Shown here piece by piece: positions 37,968 through 59,420 of a stretch of DNA of 64,000 bases (its first letter is position 1; the number at the start of each line of letters is the position of its first letter). A program made the position numbers and the translations under genes. Under the pieces are notes generated by a model, which was given only the letters and a program-made list of their open reading frames with translations, ran no database searches and was not told the DNA's origin. Where the stretch lies: assembly GCF_965363235.1 (NCBI RefSeq), contig NC_134847.1, positions 75,708,268 to 75,772,267 on the forward strand, read 5' to 3'. Origin of the DNA: Mytilus galloprovincialis. Taxonomy: Eukaryota; Mollusca; Bivalvia; Mytilida; Mytilidae.

Positions 37968-38686
37968 AGTATGTTAATTGTGTGTGTATCTAAGCTGAAA
38001 GTAGATATGAAATGTAATAAATATACATTATGTACAATGTAATTGAGAGGGAAATTAAAGACCTTTATAAATGTATATTCAAACCCATGTTGATATATAA
38101 AAAAAAAAATATATATATATATATAACCTCCACAGATATGGCAATTATGTCTTTGAATAGGCTCATAAATATATGAAAGGATCAAAAAGTATTTTTTCAT
38201 CAATAGTGTATTAAAATTAGATTAAATTTTTTAATGAGTCAATAATGACAATATTTTTATTGAGCCCTGCAAGAATTTTTATCAAAAATGGTTACATAGT
38301 TATTCTGTATGGTGTAGCATTTTCTAAAATAGATCAAACTCCGAAAAATAGGATTGCACAAATACAGTTGTCATACAGTGTGTATTGGCATATATGGTGA
38401 ATCAGCTGGCAATCACTCAAGCGGAACAAAAATGTCAACACAAATCTTGAACAATGAAAATATTGTCTATTATTATAAACCAACTGAAGAATACCAAGTT
38501 GTTTAAATAAATGATGAATAATTATCATACAAGATTGATAGAACTCTCAATGTATTTCGGTTAACCAAGTGTTCTGTGTTTTTGTTTACTTCTCTTTCCA
38601 GCTGCTTGTTTGTTTACGTCGACGAATAATTTTTCATTCGGCAATTTCCGTATGACTCCGACGTTCAAAGGGAGCCAACTTCAAAA
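37968..38686 (-). promoter_or_regulatory. 5' region of the BTB gene, half of a split shared promoter
   Basis: Upstream of the ATG at 37967 a TTTCAG acceptor ends at 37995, so the first exon is non-coding and lies further right. 38610-38680 is locally CpG-containing (GTTTACGTCGACGAAT, CCGTATGACTCCGACGTTC), unlike the surrounding AT-rich DNA, and is the likely start area. It stops at the 8-bp target duplication (38679-38686) of the inserted transposon. The other half resumes at 40704. Confidence 0.5.
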
Positions 38687-38953
38687 GAATCGATGACAAA
38701 TCGCCCCACAACTAATCGCCCCACTTTCTAAAAAATCGCCCCATTTTTTATAAAACCGCCCCACTCTGTTACAAACTAGCCATTGACACTTATGAAAAAG
38801 GGTAAAATTCCGCTGAAATATTAAGATCTGCCGACTCGCCCCACTTGCAAATAGGTTAAATTAGATAACATATGTCCCGTTTATAAAGAAAAGGGTTAAA
38901 ATCCGGCTGAAATAAGGGTTTATTATTATGAAAAGAGATGCAATCCCGTTGTA

Positions 38954-39280
38954 TATATGTTCCGGACCATATGAGGACTTGGACCATACGCGTATGGTCA
39001 TGACCATATGCGTATACTCATATGGTCCGACCATATGCGTATGGTCCGACCGTACGCGTATGGTCGGACCATATGATTTTGATACATTTCATAATTCAAA
39101 AATTACGTAAAAAATAAATATTGATGCCATAGTTAGTTTTCATCGCTAGTTACATTTTTGCATGTAGGTTTGGGTGACATTTACTAACACACGGTATCAT
39201 AGCTTTTTTGCATTTGCGAGTCTTGGTGGTGCAATTCGGAAGCCGTATGGTCCAAATACTCATATGGTCCGGAACATATA
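38954..39280. mobile_element. Nested 327-bp MITE with palindromic ACCATACGCGTATGGT units
   Basis: TATATGTTCCGGACCATATG, then AGGACTTGGACCATACG at the left mirrors TCCAAATACTCATATGGTCC, then GGAACATATA at the right. Between 38985 and 39075 there are repeated near-palindromes (ACCATACGCGTATGGT, GACCATATGCGTATG, GACCGTACGCGTATGGTC). It sits inside the larger element at 38687-40703. A TA duplication is possible. Confidence 0.75.
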
Positions 39281-39439
39281 AATATGTATAATATATGTAT
39301 ATGTCCCTGAGTGTCCCACTTTAATACCCGAAGTGCTATAAAATCAAATTGCTGTTAATCCTTCAATCGTATGATTATGATAAAATTAACAGATTTCTTT
39401 TCAATTGTTATACAAATAACTAGGCTATTGGCATTTTTA

Positions 39440-40540
39440 TAACGGTCAGGACATTCATCATGACAAAGATCAATTTGGGCAGGTCAAGTTTCATTTCAAA
39501 AATTAACAAACATTTGTTTTCATAAATTCATATATATATATATGTTGTCGAGTGGTTTTCTTGGCTTTAATCACAAATAAAACACTCCCCAGGTTTTGGA
39601 TTCTATTTATTATGATAACGAAAAGGTTGTAAACACTCGACAACATTTAATGCTATCATCTTCCTTGGGAAGGAACTTAAGTCATTTTTTTTTTTTTTCA
39701 ATAATAAAAAGTTATCAACATTTTCTGCATCGGTCAGGACATTAGTCAGGGCAGATCGGACGTTGGTCAGGTCAACTTTTCTAACTCTTCAAATTATTTT
39801 TTTTTTAAATCTTTTTGGGTAGACTTTACATAGATAAATCATTTATGGGTAGACTTTACATAGATAAATTCAGCCGTATAAGAAAAGCAAAATGAGAATG
39901 TTAAATTTGATGTATGCCTTTTTGTGCTACGTTGTTACATTTGTTGTTTATGTAGTGATATTAAGATGATAACACAATATTGACTGTTGTACCCCTATTT
40001 TTGACATTTTTACTCTTTGAGTATGTTTGTTTTGTTCATGCATCGTTGACAATGTAATGGAATTTGATGCGACTGTCATACAAGTGAGAGGTTTAGCTAG
40101 CTATAAAACCAGGTTCAATCCACCATTTTCTACATTAGAAAATGCCTGTACCAAGTCAGGAATATGACAGTTGTTATCCATTCGTTTGATGTGTCGTTTG
40201 ATGTGTTTGGACTTTTGATTTTGCCTTTTGATTTTTTCTAACTCTTGAAAATATTTTTTTTTCTTATATTTTTGTATCAAATGTGTTAATCTTCCTTGGT
40301 ATCGAATTTGAAGTCTATCCTGTCAATAATAAAATATCTTTTATCCGTTCATATCGGTCAGGACATTAGTAGTTTCAAAGTCAAGTTGGTCAGGTCAAGT
40401 TTTCTAACTCTTTTAAACATTTTCATATTTTTTTCAATTTTATTTATTAGATATAAGTTCTCATCTTGCTTGATTCCAAATTTCAACTAAATCCTTCCAA
40501 TAATAAAAAAGTATTTAGCATTTTCATTTCCGTCAGTACA
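39440..40540 (+). repeat. Diverged tandem units (CGGTCAGGACATTAG) with an inserted tail repeat
   Basis: CGGTCAGGACATT recurs near 39445, 39731 and 40355, each followed by GGTCAGGTCAAGTTTTCTAA or a relative. Units are about 280-300 bp. The third is pushed away by a copy of the CCAAGTCAGGAATATGAC repeat at about 39975-40235, which is full and little diverged. A short direct repeat GGGTAGACTTTACATAGATA stands at 39817 and 39846. Confidence 0.7.
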
Positions 40541-40703
40541 CTGTAACCCCACAAATAAACCAGTTTGGGGCGATTTTTAAAAAAAAATGGGGTGAGTTGG
40601 TAAACCAGTTTGGGCGATTTTTTTAAAACTGGAGCGAGTTTGTCAAAAAATGGGGCGATTAGGTGTGGGGCGTTTTTGGAGTGGGGCGATTTGTCCTGCT
40701 TCC

Positions 40704-40783
40704 CTTCAAAAACTTCCGCATCGTCACCGGAAGTGGGCTACATTACTATTAAAATAAACCAAAACAGCAAAATAAGTGAATAA
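40704..40783 (+). promoter_or_regulatory. SFT2 gene proximal promoter with two ETS-like sites
   Basis: Between the transposon's target duplication and the ATG lie ACTTCCG (40712-40718) and CCGGAAGTG (40727-40735), two ETS-factor cores in opposite directions. Such sites are common in TATA-less housekeeping and bidirectional promoters. The place within 80 bases of the start codon supports this. No TATA box is seen. Confidence 0.5.
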
Positions 40784-49807
<9,024 letters not shown>

Positions 49808-52800
49808 ATATCAACCATACACAGATGTAGGATCAAGGGCACGGAAATACTACATTCTTGTCAAAGTGCTTGTCTTATTAAGAATCAAGGAATATAGTGT
49901 AATTTGATAGAAAAAAAAACATATACATTTTTATAGATTGATCCAATTTCTGTAGAAATCCTTTCAAGATGAAGTTTTCATTTCCTGTCAGTTAGTAAAT
50001 TGAGATATGAATTGTAGAATACACTATAAACAAATCAAATAAGGGGAGATAAATCAGTAATAATAGTCCCAACACAGTTTGTTGGGGATATTGCCTGATT
50101 CTTATAAAGGCTAGTACTTCAACATTATAAAGGGAGGTTACTCAGCAAAGACACAGGAGATTCATCACATTTGCAGCACATAACATGGATCAAATTTCAA
50201 TAAGTATCTTGTTTAATTGTTTGTTTACTGTCATTGAAGTTATTTATTATTTTTATGTAAATTTTTTGTATATTGTAAAAGTTAGTATTTTATGTATAAT
50301 GAGTGAATGTGTGACCTAATATGAACGTTTTATTTGATTGATTGTTGGTGGGGACGTAGCTATCAAGTTGATGTAGATTGAGGGAAAGTGTTTTGTAATA
50401 TTTTTATGATGATGAGGTCCCATTTCTCTGAAGGGTAATTTCATATATAGATATTTTTTAAAAAAAAAAAGCTGTTGCTTGCTTTCCATGCAATTTGCGC
50501 CTAAAATATTGTACTTGAAATCTAGTTCTTGGTAATGCTATGTTTATTTGATTTGATGCATTAACAAATAAAGCTGAAAAACAATTAGCATCTGTGGCAC
50601 CCTTTGAATATTTTACTTTGAAATAGAGAGTTGTGAAATTTTCTCTTTTCTTTTTTAGATATTGAATATTTTAAATATTTTTTTATTAGTGATAAAGAAA
50701 ATACATTTCTACTATGAACTTATCTGAGTTGCCAAAATATATTTTTTTTATTGTCTTTTGAATTCTTATACATCATGTATGTTTGACATTAGATTCATAT
50801 AGTAAGCTAGTAGTAAATCTAACAAACTGATCAACGTTTTGACCTCAAGATGTTTGTAGTGTCATTGGGTTGCTGTCTCATTGGCATATTTTACAAATTT
50901 TACTTCATTCATATTTACTATGTAAATTCATTGCTAAGTTTTCAAGCAGTTGGGGAAAACGGTGTAAAAATGGCAATTGTAAATAAATGATAATTGATTT
51001 TTGCATGAAATGTTTATGAACAATAAATGAAGAAATTGTTTTCATCTTTTTTGACAGAATGTGTTATTCTGTTATTCAAAGTAATTTTGGTTTTAATGTA
51101 ATATTGCATCATAAGTGTGGGAATGTATTATTTAAATATAGAAAGGTTGGAATGTACCTTGATCTACCACTACAGCTAATTTTAGAACGGAATGCTTTTT
51201 TTTTATATATATTATTGGGATGTAAAACTGTAGATCAAAACCTCATTTTATATGAAGCATAAAAGCACTGCATAGTAGAAATGTGTGTACATTCAACATT
51301 TACACAACCATTTAGAATATCAAAACAAAAAGCATTAGATTTTAATAATTTCATTTAATGCCATTACCATGAAATATGAGTTACATTAAGGCCTGCATTT
51401 TTTTTCTACTCATTTTTTTAACATTGTCATTGATAACTTTTGAAAAGCCTTGGCCTATCAAAATTAAGGAATCATATGAAAGGTCTATGTAATGAAATTA
51501 TTACCGCATGAGTGCTATTTTATAATGAAGCTTTAAAGATTATTTAGGATATTCACAGTTGTTTAATGTAAACATTGTATACAGAGTACGTCATTTGGTG
51601 ATCAGAAAATACTGAGGCATAAAAGGGTACTGGTTAATGACCTTTTCTTATTTTTCATTTTCATTTGAACTCATTACATGTTCATATCTTGTAAAGTTTC
51701 AGGTATGTATATGTTAGCTGTTGAATATTACATTTTTAACAGTTTATTCAGATTTAAGGAATATGTAAATGACCCAATAATATAAAAAAAAAACAATAGA
51801 CCTCCGCATATGGTCTAAAGCAAACAACAAATGTCTATATAATTTTTTGAACTATAAATTACTAGGGTCTTTTATAATTTGTTGATCATTTTACATCATT
51901 GATGATCAATCACATCACACTCTTTAAAAGATGCAAACACTAAGATTCAATTAAAAAAGATTTTTAAATTGATATTTTGTAACAAGAATGTATTTTTGTA
52001 TTGTATTTGATATTAAGAAATGTATTTTTTTGGTAAAATATGGTTTAAAAATATTGTCTTAAATCCTTCCAGTGCTTACCTTGCCATGGCTATAATGTTA
52101 ATTGGTGCTGTTTTGTAAGAGGGTGAGAATTGGGTACCCCATGTGATGATTAACAGTAAAAGTTATGTTGAGTACCATTTTTATGTTTGATCCTAATGAA
52201 AGTTAAAGACCAGGACATGATGGAGAAAATATCTTAATATAATTTGGTTGGAAGTGTTGCAAACAGGGGACATTTTAAAGCTTCACAGAAAATGCAATTC
52301 CATCCTCTGGTCAGAGATCAATTTAAATCTTGCTTGGTTGGTATTAATCCACTACCCAACAGAAGAACTATAAGACAACAGTTTTGATAACTCAGTGCTA
52401 TTTATTGTTAAAAGTGCCTTTTCCTAATATATATTTTGTATGATTTGCCTTTTGGTGCATATGATTGTATGTTGTGACTCTTTAAAGCATGTAAAACTTG
52501 TAAAAATTATGTTAATGCATAAATTATATCCGTATGGGGGAATTTAAATTAATAGATTGTAGAAATTATATCTAAACAAAATAGATTTTGTTTGGTAATA
52601 TAAATTGCTTCTACGAAACTGAATGATGTATTTTCACATGTCAGTTTGGAGATTATGTCTAAATAATTTAGTATCATTGTTATTGTGTTACATTATTCTA
52701 TGGCAAATTGAAATTCATATGGTCTAATATCTCTATAGAATTTAGAAAATAGTTCCCTCAGTTTTCATAAATCATACCGAAAATAAATTTTAGATAAGAG

Positions 52801-53950
52801 CTGTGCCCAATAGAAATTGACCTTATGCAAATGAATATCTGTGATTTTCAATACATCTGTTAATATTTTTGGTTTGAAAATTTTGTTATGCAAAGTCTTT
52901 AACTGTTAAGGAATTGAGTTGATATAAGAACTCTACAACACAGACTAAAATTCATCTTTGATATTTTCTTTGAAAGTTCCAATCAAAGTCTTACACATGT
53001 ACATATATACATGTACTTGCATTGCCATATGGTAGATTTCTATCAAACACAGCTCATATGATAAACAGTAACTTAAAATTTAAAAATGTATAAATGTTTT
53101 TCATACAGCTCTTCCCTCCTTATTTTTGGAACAATGTAACTTTTTAAATTAATTATTTCAAGTTTGTATTTAGACATAATAATAAAAAACACTATTTAGA
53201 TATGAATGCCTGTTTAGTTTTATGAAAACTACATAACTTGTTGAAAATGAGTAAAATTGATGCATGCTCTGCATTTGTCCTTCATAAATTGATTTTGATG
53301 ACATATTTACATGAACTGCCTTCCTAGACCTTTCTGTATATTATTAAATGTTTAATTCATATGTTATGTTTGTGTTTGTCATTCCTTAAGTGTAAGTATA
53401 CATGAAAGAACATGATAAAAAGTGTATGATGCCTGATATGAGAAATAAAATATATTTTAATGTTGACGTAGTACTATTTTGTCATGAATGTTTAAAATAG
53501 TTGGAATAGTTGAGAAGACAAGATTTATTTAAGCACAGGATATTAGCCACCTGTTTTATAAAAGCTCTCCAAATGGCAGATTTGCTGACACACACATACT
53601 TCCACACTTTTTTGATATCCTTGGTCCATGTAGAATTTAGTTTATTTTTACCACATTTCTATTAGACCACAACAAAAATAGTAATGATAATATAACTGTG
53701 ACTTGACTGTTCATGTTTTTCCTGCCTCAGCAGTCATGTACAAATTTACAAAAGGTTAGTTTGTATGGCTGTATGAGGTTAACCGATCATGTAGGTAAAA
53801 TATTTTATCCAACTTTTAGGAGAAGACTTGCACAGTCCCCAATGTCAGTAGTGCAATTTTAAAATGAAGTCTTTTGTTCTATAGATAATCATCAAAAACA
53901 GCACACTTACGGCCAGAAACTTTTAGTTTACACAAGACTAAGCTGACTTA
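49808..53950 (+). other. SFT2 3' UTR and AT-rich flank
   Basis: No further exon is seen. AATAAA at 50567-50572 is the first strong poly(A) candidate (about 760 bases after the stop); others are near 51021 and 53447. GGGTTGCTGTCTCATTGGCA near 50867 is a reverse scrap of a dispersed repeat. The rest shows nothing I can name. Confidence 0.45.
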
Positions 53951-53959
53951 CTCAAAATA

Positions 53960-55270
53960 AATAGTTGGAAAATCAAAACAAATATCAATCAAACAATTTG
54001 TGCCAAGTACGGTAAAGGCCCTCTGCCTAGTGTAGGTACACAATTTTGATTAATTTCATTTCTTTTCATTTTGGATATTAACTGAAATTAACCTTATTTT
54101 GGATATTTCATATAAATTCAGAAGTGATGACTATCCAGCAAGTGGCTTTAACCACAAATACGAAACATAAAAGAGCAGTTGTATCGGCTCAATGGTCGTA
54201 AATAATCATCAGAGATATCAAGTTAATAATAATAAGAATAATAATGATAATAGTAATAAATTCTTTATTTAACGAAGTTAACTCATTTAACATACATAAT
54301 AACTTTTTACGCAAGGTGTGTGTTATTCGTTTACATTCACTTCTGAGAGGCTTTGGAAACGATCAGTCGGAAGGCCAAAACAATATGAAGTTTAAAAACG
54401 TTTATGACCAAAACATTCCAAAATTGTGCAAATATACACATAGGCCGTTAATGCCTAGGGGTAAAAAGTAACAAGTGTTTTTGATAATTCTAAATTTTAT
54501 GATAAGAACATTTTCTAAATTGACCTCATTAATATTTCATGTTTATACCAAAGTGCTTGCTACTTAGAGGGTCTTGTTATAGGGAACGAAATGGCTTTAG
54601 TAGAGGCATCAATCCAGTGTTTGCAAATAATCATTTAGATATATAATAAGCTTTTTATTTGTTATACCAAACGTGCATTTCGACTACACACGATTCTTCA
54701 GTGACGCTAAAATGTGGGAAGGCCAAAAGAAATGCAGAGTTAAAGAGCATCGAAAGACCAAAACATCCAAAAATTTGTACTAAATAAATTTAGACCAACT
54801 AGGCCTGGTCTTAAAAGAAAAAAGTGTTTTGAATTCAACTTTTAAAAAAATATACTAAAATCGACATTGATATTGCATGTCAACACCGTTGTGCTTGATA
54901 CTTGGATAATGATGTCACAGTGAGAAGAAACGTCCCCCAGAAGGGGCATCGACCCAGTGAATGCCAGAGACGCTCGAAACGGACACAAAATTGAAGTTCA
55001 AGAGCAATGAAACCAACAAACAAAAATGAAAAGTTTTGCCAAATACAGCAGTAGCCATCTATGCATCGGGGTAGAAAACACCCTGGTGTTTCAAATGATA
55101 AAAGCAATTGTTAACAGAAAAATAACAGAAATTGATAATATCAGTGATATTTCATGTCTACACATTTCAATCAAATTGTCAAATTGTGTGTTGTACAAAA
55201 AAAATCCTTAAACATCTTTTCTGAAACCGCTCAATGATTTGAAGCCAAAGTGATTTTGCTCTGCTTGCAG
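53960..55270 (+). repeat. Three or four diverged ~300-370-bp tandem units
   Basis: The elements GGAAGGCCAAAACAATATGA, ACCAAAACATTCCAAAATTG, GGCCGTTAATGCCTAGG, TTCATGTTTATACCAAAGTG, CTTGCTACTTAGAGG and GAGGCATCAATCCAGTG recur in order near 54340, 54715 and 54965 (for example GGGGCATCGACCCAGTGAAT at 54942), with a worn start near 53990. I recall the unit as a widespread Mytilus repeat. Class unknown. Confidence 0.7.
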
Positions 55271-55689
55271 CACCCGTTGGGTTGAGTATATTTAAGTACA
55301 AATTCGTGGATTTCACATTCGAGGAAATTGCAACATATCCGTTAAAACCTGGAAAACATGTCCAGAGGGCGATTCAGGCTTATGGAGCATCAAGTTCAAT
55401 TTCACAAATCAGAAAGGGGAAAACATTTTAATATTTAGGAAATATACTGACCATGTACGAACTGAAGGTAAAGAATATTGTATTTATGTCCAAGCTTTTT
55501 ATCGAGGGCCATAACAACAGCCTTTCAATCTTTAATTAATATTATCACAGTCCAACTATTAACTTTCATACTTTTAAAACATAATTTATTTCTGAGCCAA
55601 GCAAGTAAGTCATGAACCAATGAAAATAACCTGAACTGCAATTTTTAAAAATGTCGGCAAATTTTAGCAAATTTAAAATGTTAGAACAT

Positions 55690-56065
55690 CAGAAGGGTAA
55701 TTTTCACCCTCTCACACACATCTCTGGTACTAGAATGGGTACTTTGGGGGCCTCGGTTGGTCAAAGTTGTCCCTTACTTTGACCTAGAGATCAATCTTCT
55801 GATATCTCTCTGGTTTGTCTGTTTCCACCGAGTGGCCCGGTGGTTCTCTCCGAGTACTTCGGCTTCCTCCACCATAATAACAGACTGTCCGGTGTCCTAG
55901 CACTCCCTTTGTGTTGGGTGGGGATTGATTGTCCTTGTAAAAATAATTGTCGTATAAACATACGTTAGTGACACATCTCTATTAATCCCGTTAGGGAGTG
56001 TACGTGGATGCCACTGTACCCTCGCAGTTTCGAGGGGTTCTTCGGATATCAGAGGCATTTACCAG
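55690..56065 (+). repeat. GC-richer dispersed repeat (TCCACCGAGTGGCCCGG block)
   Basis: This stretch is far more GC-rich than its surroundings: TTGACCTAGAGATCAATCTT, CCACCGAGTGGCCCGGTGGT, TCTCCGAGTACTTCGGCTTC, TGTCCGGTGTCCTAGCACTC and CAGTTTCGAGGGGTTCTTCG. The CTCCGAGTACTTCGGCTTCC part resembles a block I recall from several marine invertebrate repeats. No ORF of note. Confidence 0.6.
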
Positions 56066-56463
56066 TAAGAGTTCATAACAAAAATTACGGAGATCTTTAA
56101 CCAAATCTAAAACAAAGTTCAAAGTACAAATATGCATTGTCTTTCAAAAACACATTACATATGTACTATTGTTTGTCTGTTTTTCTTTAGTGATTTCCTT
56201 TGATGAAAAATTTAATAGAAAAATGTCAAATGAACTATTTGGTCACGAGAAAGAAGTTCCTTCATAATATGAGTTCCAAATAGAAAAGGTGTTCTGTAAT
56301 TTTATTTCCACTGGAATAAATATTACAGTATATGTTCCTAATGGAGTATATAATATGTGTTCCAATAGGATTAAATAGATATTATGACATTGTTTATGAC
56401 AAATTTTCTAGTGGTGCATCTGTTAGGCATCTGTTAGGAGAAACACATATACGTTGACAGGTT

Positions 56464-56486
56464 GTTTTTTTTTTGGGGGGGGGGGG
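56464..56486 (+). repeat. T10-G12 homopolymer junction
   Basis: About ten T followed directly by twelve G, the same arrangement as at 16372-16404. Confidence 0.85.
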
Positions 56487-56817
56487 TGTTGTAAACACAA
56501 AGACATCTTAGAATGTTCCTTACAGTTTAATGTATAATAAAAAAAAACCACCACGAACAAATACGAAATAAAAAAAAGAGTGGGGACTTACCTTATAAAT
56601 TTTACCCCCAAATTACACCTACCATTTATAACAGCTTTTTAGAATTGTTTTTTGCAATATTATGATACTGTTTTCTTTACATAAACAGTTACTGTCATTG
56701 GAAATATTTCAATTAATGACACGTATTTCATGTAGAATAGATACTTGGTTCGAGATTTATCCATTAATGAGACAAAATTAACAGAAACAATCAATTTAGG
56801 TCTTTTGATAAAACATT

Positions 56818-56893
56818 GGTGGCCTTTGGCTGTTGTCTGCTCTTTGGTCGGGTCCTTGTCTCTTTGACACAGTCCCCATTACCATTTTTATAA
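56818..56893 (-). repeat. Reverse fragment of the GGAAATGGGGAATGTGTCAA repeat
   Basis: TGGTGGCCTTTGGCTGTTGT, CTGCTCTTTGGTCGGGTCCT and TGTCTCTTTGACACAGTCCC are the reverse complement of the first 75 bases of the family. Confidence 0.85.
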
Positions 56894-57263
56894 ACTATGT
56901 GTCAAAGTAAAATAGTTTAATTACAGGGATGTTTAAAGATCATGGGATAAACTTTGTCAAGTACGCTTTAAACAAAAAGATTATACGCAAAGTTTTAAAA
57001 GTTCAAGAGCAATAACCCATAGAAGGGCATTAACAGACCAAATAGTCCAACCTTTCTTTGTCCCATAAATTGTAAACTTAGTTTTTGTAATCTCAAAGAA
57101 TCTATTTATTGTAGATTTTCCCTAAAATGTTTTGACAATCGTAAAAAGTATCAATTTCAACACCACACAATTTTCAGAATATGGTTTACTTCACAACCTT
57201 TTAATCTTTTGAAACAAATTCTAGCCAAATTATCCTTACTGATTTCACTCATTGATAAGTATA

Positions 57264-58088
57264 CTGAGCCAAAAAAGTTTAGCAACAAAAACATGAAATT
57301 TGATTTTATTACAAAATTGTAACAACATATGATTTTGATAATAAAAAAATAAAATGTCAGAAGCAGCATGAATGTTTATCACTCACATTCGTCAGGATTT
57401 TTTTGGTATGGAACTCGGGAGGGTCAAAATGCGAAAATGAGTATAGTGTTATTCAAAATCAATTTCTCGGCCATGCCCTAAGTCAGTGCATCAATGAAGG
57501 ATTGGCAGGCACACCAGCAGCTGCCCTTAATCAATGCACTACTCTTATGGCCGGAAAAAACTTGTCACGTGTTGATGTAAAGAGAAAGTAGCGCTCCTCC
57601 CTTCACGATAGTTTTTTTTGGTTTACAACATATTGACCTATCCTGTGCAGTTGCAATTTGTCGATATCTGTTTGTGAGTCTCTGAACTGTTGACTTATGC
57701 ACATTAAATCGACCCACGACATCAGAAACGTTTATTCTGGCATCAACCATTCCAAGAGCCTTCTGACGGTCGTTTTCGGGGAGGCCTGGTTGACGCCCCA
57801 TGCAATGTTTTCAAACGTTTATGTCTTTTTCTTACCAATGGTGTGTTTCTGAATGTAAGTGAAAAAAAAAAATAGAATTTTGTTTAAAAAGTACAGGTAC
57901 AGAAGGTAAAACATCAATTACGCGTGCAAAGCTGAAATGGCGCGAAATCAATCATCCAGAAAAAAGTAAGACTGTTTAAAATTACAGATAAAACTAAGGA
58001 TTATATCAATGATGTTTAAACAAAATAATTCAAGAAACAACAAAAAAAAAATTGAAAAAAAAAGTGTTGCTAAACTTTTTTGGCTCAG
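57264..58088 (-). mobile_element. Deleted Tc1/mariner transposon, 825 bp
   Basis: TA (57262-57263) then CTGAGCCAAAAAAGTTTAGC, AAC at the left; the mirror GTTGCTAAACTTTTTTGGCT, CAG then TA at the right. The ends are perfect over about 23 bases, so the insertion is not old. Inside, the minus strand from 57801 encodes the N-terminal DNA-binding part of a Tc1-type transposase: MGRQPGLPENDRQKALGMVD, then the helix-turn-helix VSDVVGRFNVHKSTVQRLTN. The reading stays open only to 57565 and loses similarity after about residue 55. The DDE catalytic domain is missing, so the copy cannot move by itself. Confidence 0.92.
57565..57801 (-). pseudogene. Tc1-like transposase remnant, DNA-binding N-terminus only
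   Basis: 78 codons from ATG at 57801 to a stop at 57565. Residues 1-50 have the paired-like helix-turn-helix of Tc1 transposases. The remaining residues read KPKKTIVKGGALLSLYINT and are not transposase-like, which points to an internal deletion of roughly 250 or more codons. A full Tc1 transposase has about 340 residues. Confidence 0.88.
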
Positions 58089-58436
58089 TATATATTAAAC
58101 ATGTTAAAATATAGGCAGTCTGTTACTCTATTCTTTTTCTGTATCTCTAATCGAACACCGATATATGTGTGTTTGTCATACAAGTCTGTCATGGGATATT
58201 TATGATAATCATATTTTGAGATAACAATAGTATTATATATATCATTGAATTATTAATGTCGTTTAGTATTCAAATAGCTGTTGATTCTTTTTGCACATTC
58301 ATTATTTGTTAAAATTTAATAAAAGTGTTATTTTTTTTCTGATTGATCTGATGATGATGTATGTATAACTTAACTGTTAAAGACAGAATCAAGTACAAAA
58401 TTTGAGTTTGATTACAAATAAAGTAGTCCACAAAAT

Positions 58437-58750
58437 AAAACTGAAAATGGAAATGGGGAATGTGTGAAAGAGACAAAAACTCGACTAAGAGCAGAAAACA
58501 GCCGACGGCCACCAATGGGTCATCAAATCAGCGGGAAAATGCCTCACTCAGAGGCGTGTTTCAACTGGCCCCTAAACAAATTGTACTAGTTCAGTGTCAT
58601 ATATACCAAATAACGAAATATATAAAAGAAAATAAATTAAAAACAAAATAAATTTAAAAAAAAAAATCATGCCAGTCAACAAAAGCTAGAGGCCTCTGAC
58701 TTAGGTCAGGCGAAAAAATGAGGCGGTGTCAAACATATTTTTGAGATCGT
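58437..58750 (+). repeat. Dispersed mussel repeat (GGAAATGGGGAATGTGTCAA family)
   Basis: GAAAATGGAAATGGGGAATG, AGCAGAAAACAGCCGACGGC, CACCAATGGGTCATCAAATC, TTCAACTGGCCCCTAAACAA, GCCTCTGACTTAGGTCAGGC and GAGGCGGTGTCAAACAT. A third long copy, slightly more diverged than the one at 49338. Confidence 0.88.
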
Positions 58751-59334
58751 TGAGATTTGTTGATAATATTCTGATATCGTTTTCATTACTTTATTCATGA
58801 TCGCCAAATGTAACTTACAACGTGATATTGAACTGTCTATGACGCCATAATGAGAGCCTTAAATGGAAAACTGCCTCTCCGTCCTTTTTTTTTTTTTACC
58901 AGTTGTTAACTTCAAATTATTGTTTTAAAGTTTTGTTGGATAATATTGTATCGGCTGTCTTTTACTTGTGATTTTGGTTGCCATTTGGTATCTCTGTTCG
59001 TTTTGTTAAGTAAAACTCAGGTTATCAATGCAAAGTATTTAAGGGTTGGACAGCAAAAACTATTATACCATTGCATTTGTATATTTATATATAAGGTATG
59101 ATAATGGTTAACAAATGATATTTTTTCATGTAGATAGAGGCATTATGTGTCTCTTTAGATTTTCTAAGGGGCTTTGATGATCGAGGTAGAATACATAAAA
59201 TTACATTTATTTTAATTTCAACTATATGTTATATACAGCTGTTTGACATTTACATTAATTAGTACCGCGATTACGCGAGCAACTTCAGGTATTTTAAATT
59301 TTGTATCTTGTGTACTGTTGTTTGTTTGTTTGTA

Positions 59335-59420
59335 TTTTTTTTCTGGCCATGGCGTTGACAGTTTATTTTCGATCTATGAATTTGACTGTCCCTCTGGTGT
59401 CTTTTGTCCCTCTTTTATGA
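59335..59420 (-). repeat. Reverse tail piece of the RT retroelement
   Basis: GGCCATGGCGTTGACAGTTT, ATTTTCGATCTATGAATTTG and ACTGTCCCTCTGGTGTCTTT are the reverse complement of the tail at 13195-13250 and 62140-62190. Confidence 0.8.

Larger units (their letters stand above)
38687..40703. mobile_element. 2.0 kb transposon with ATCGCCCCA inverted ends and 8-bp target duplication
   Basis: CTTCAAAA flanks both ends (38679-38686 and 40704-40711). The left end reads GACAAATCGCCCCAC, AACTAATCGCCCCAC and AAAAAATCGCCCCATTTTTT. The right end carries the mirror images (AAAAAATGGGGCGATTAGG, GTGGGGCGATTTGTC). The short motif ATCGCCCCA recurs 4-6 times per end. The inside is a string of insertions and diverged repeats with no transposase. 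An 8-bp duplication suggests hAT-type movement. It lies between the head-to-head BTB and SFT2 genes. Confidence 0.82.

Noticed and set aside
57403-57591. Plus-strand 62-codon ORF in the Tc1 element
   Set aside because: It is antisense to the transposon and has no similarity I recognise.
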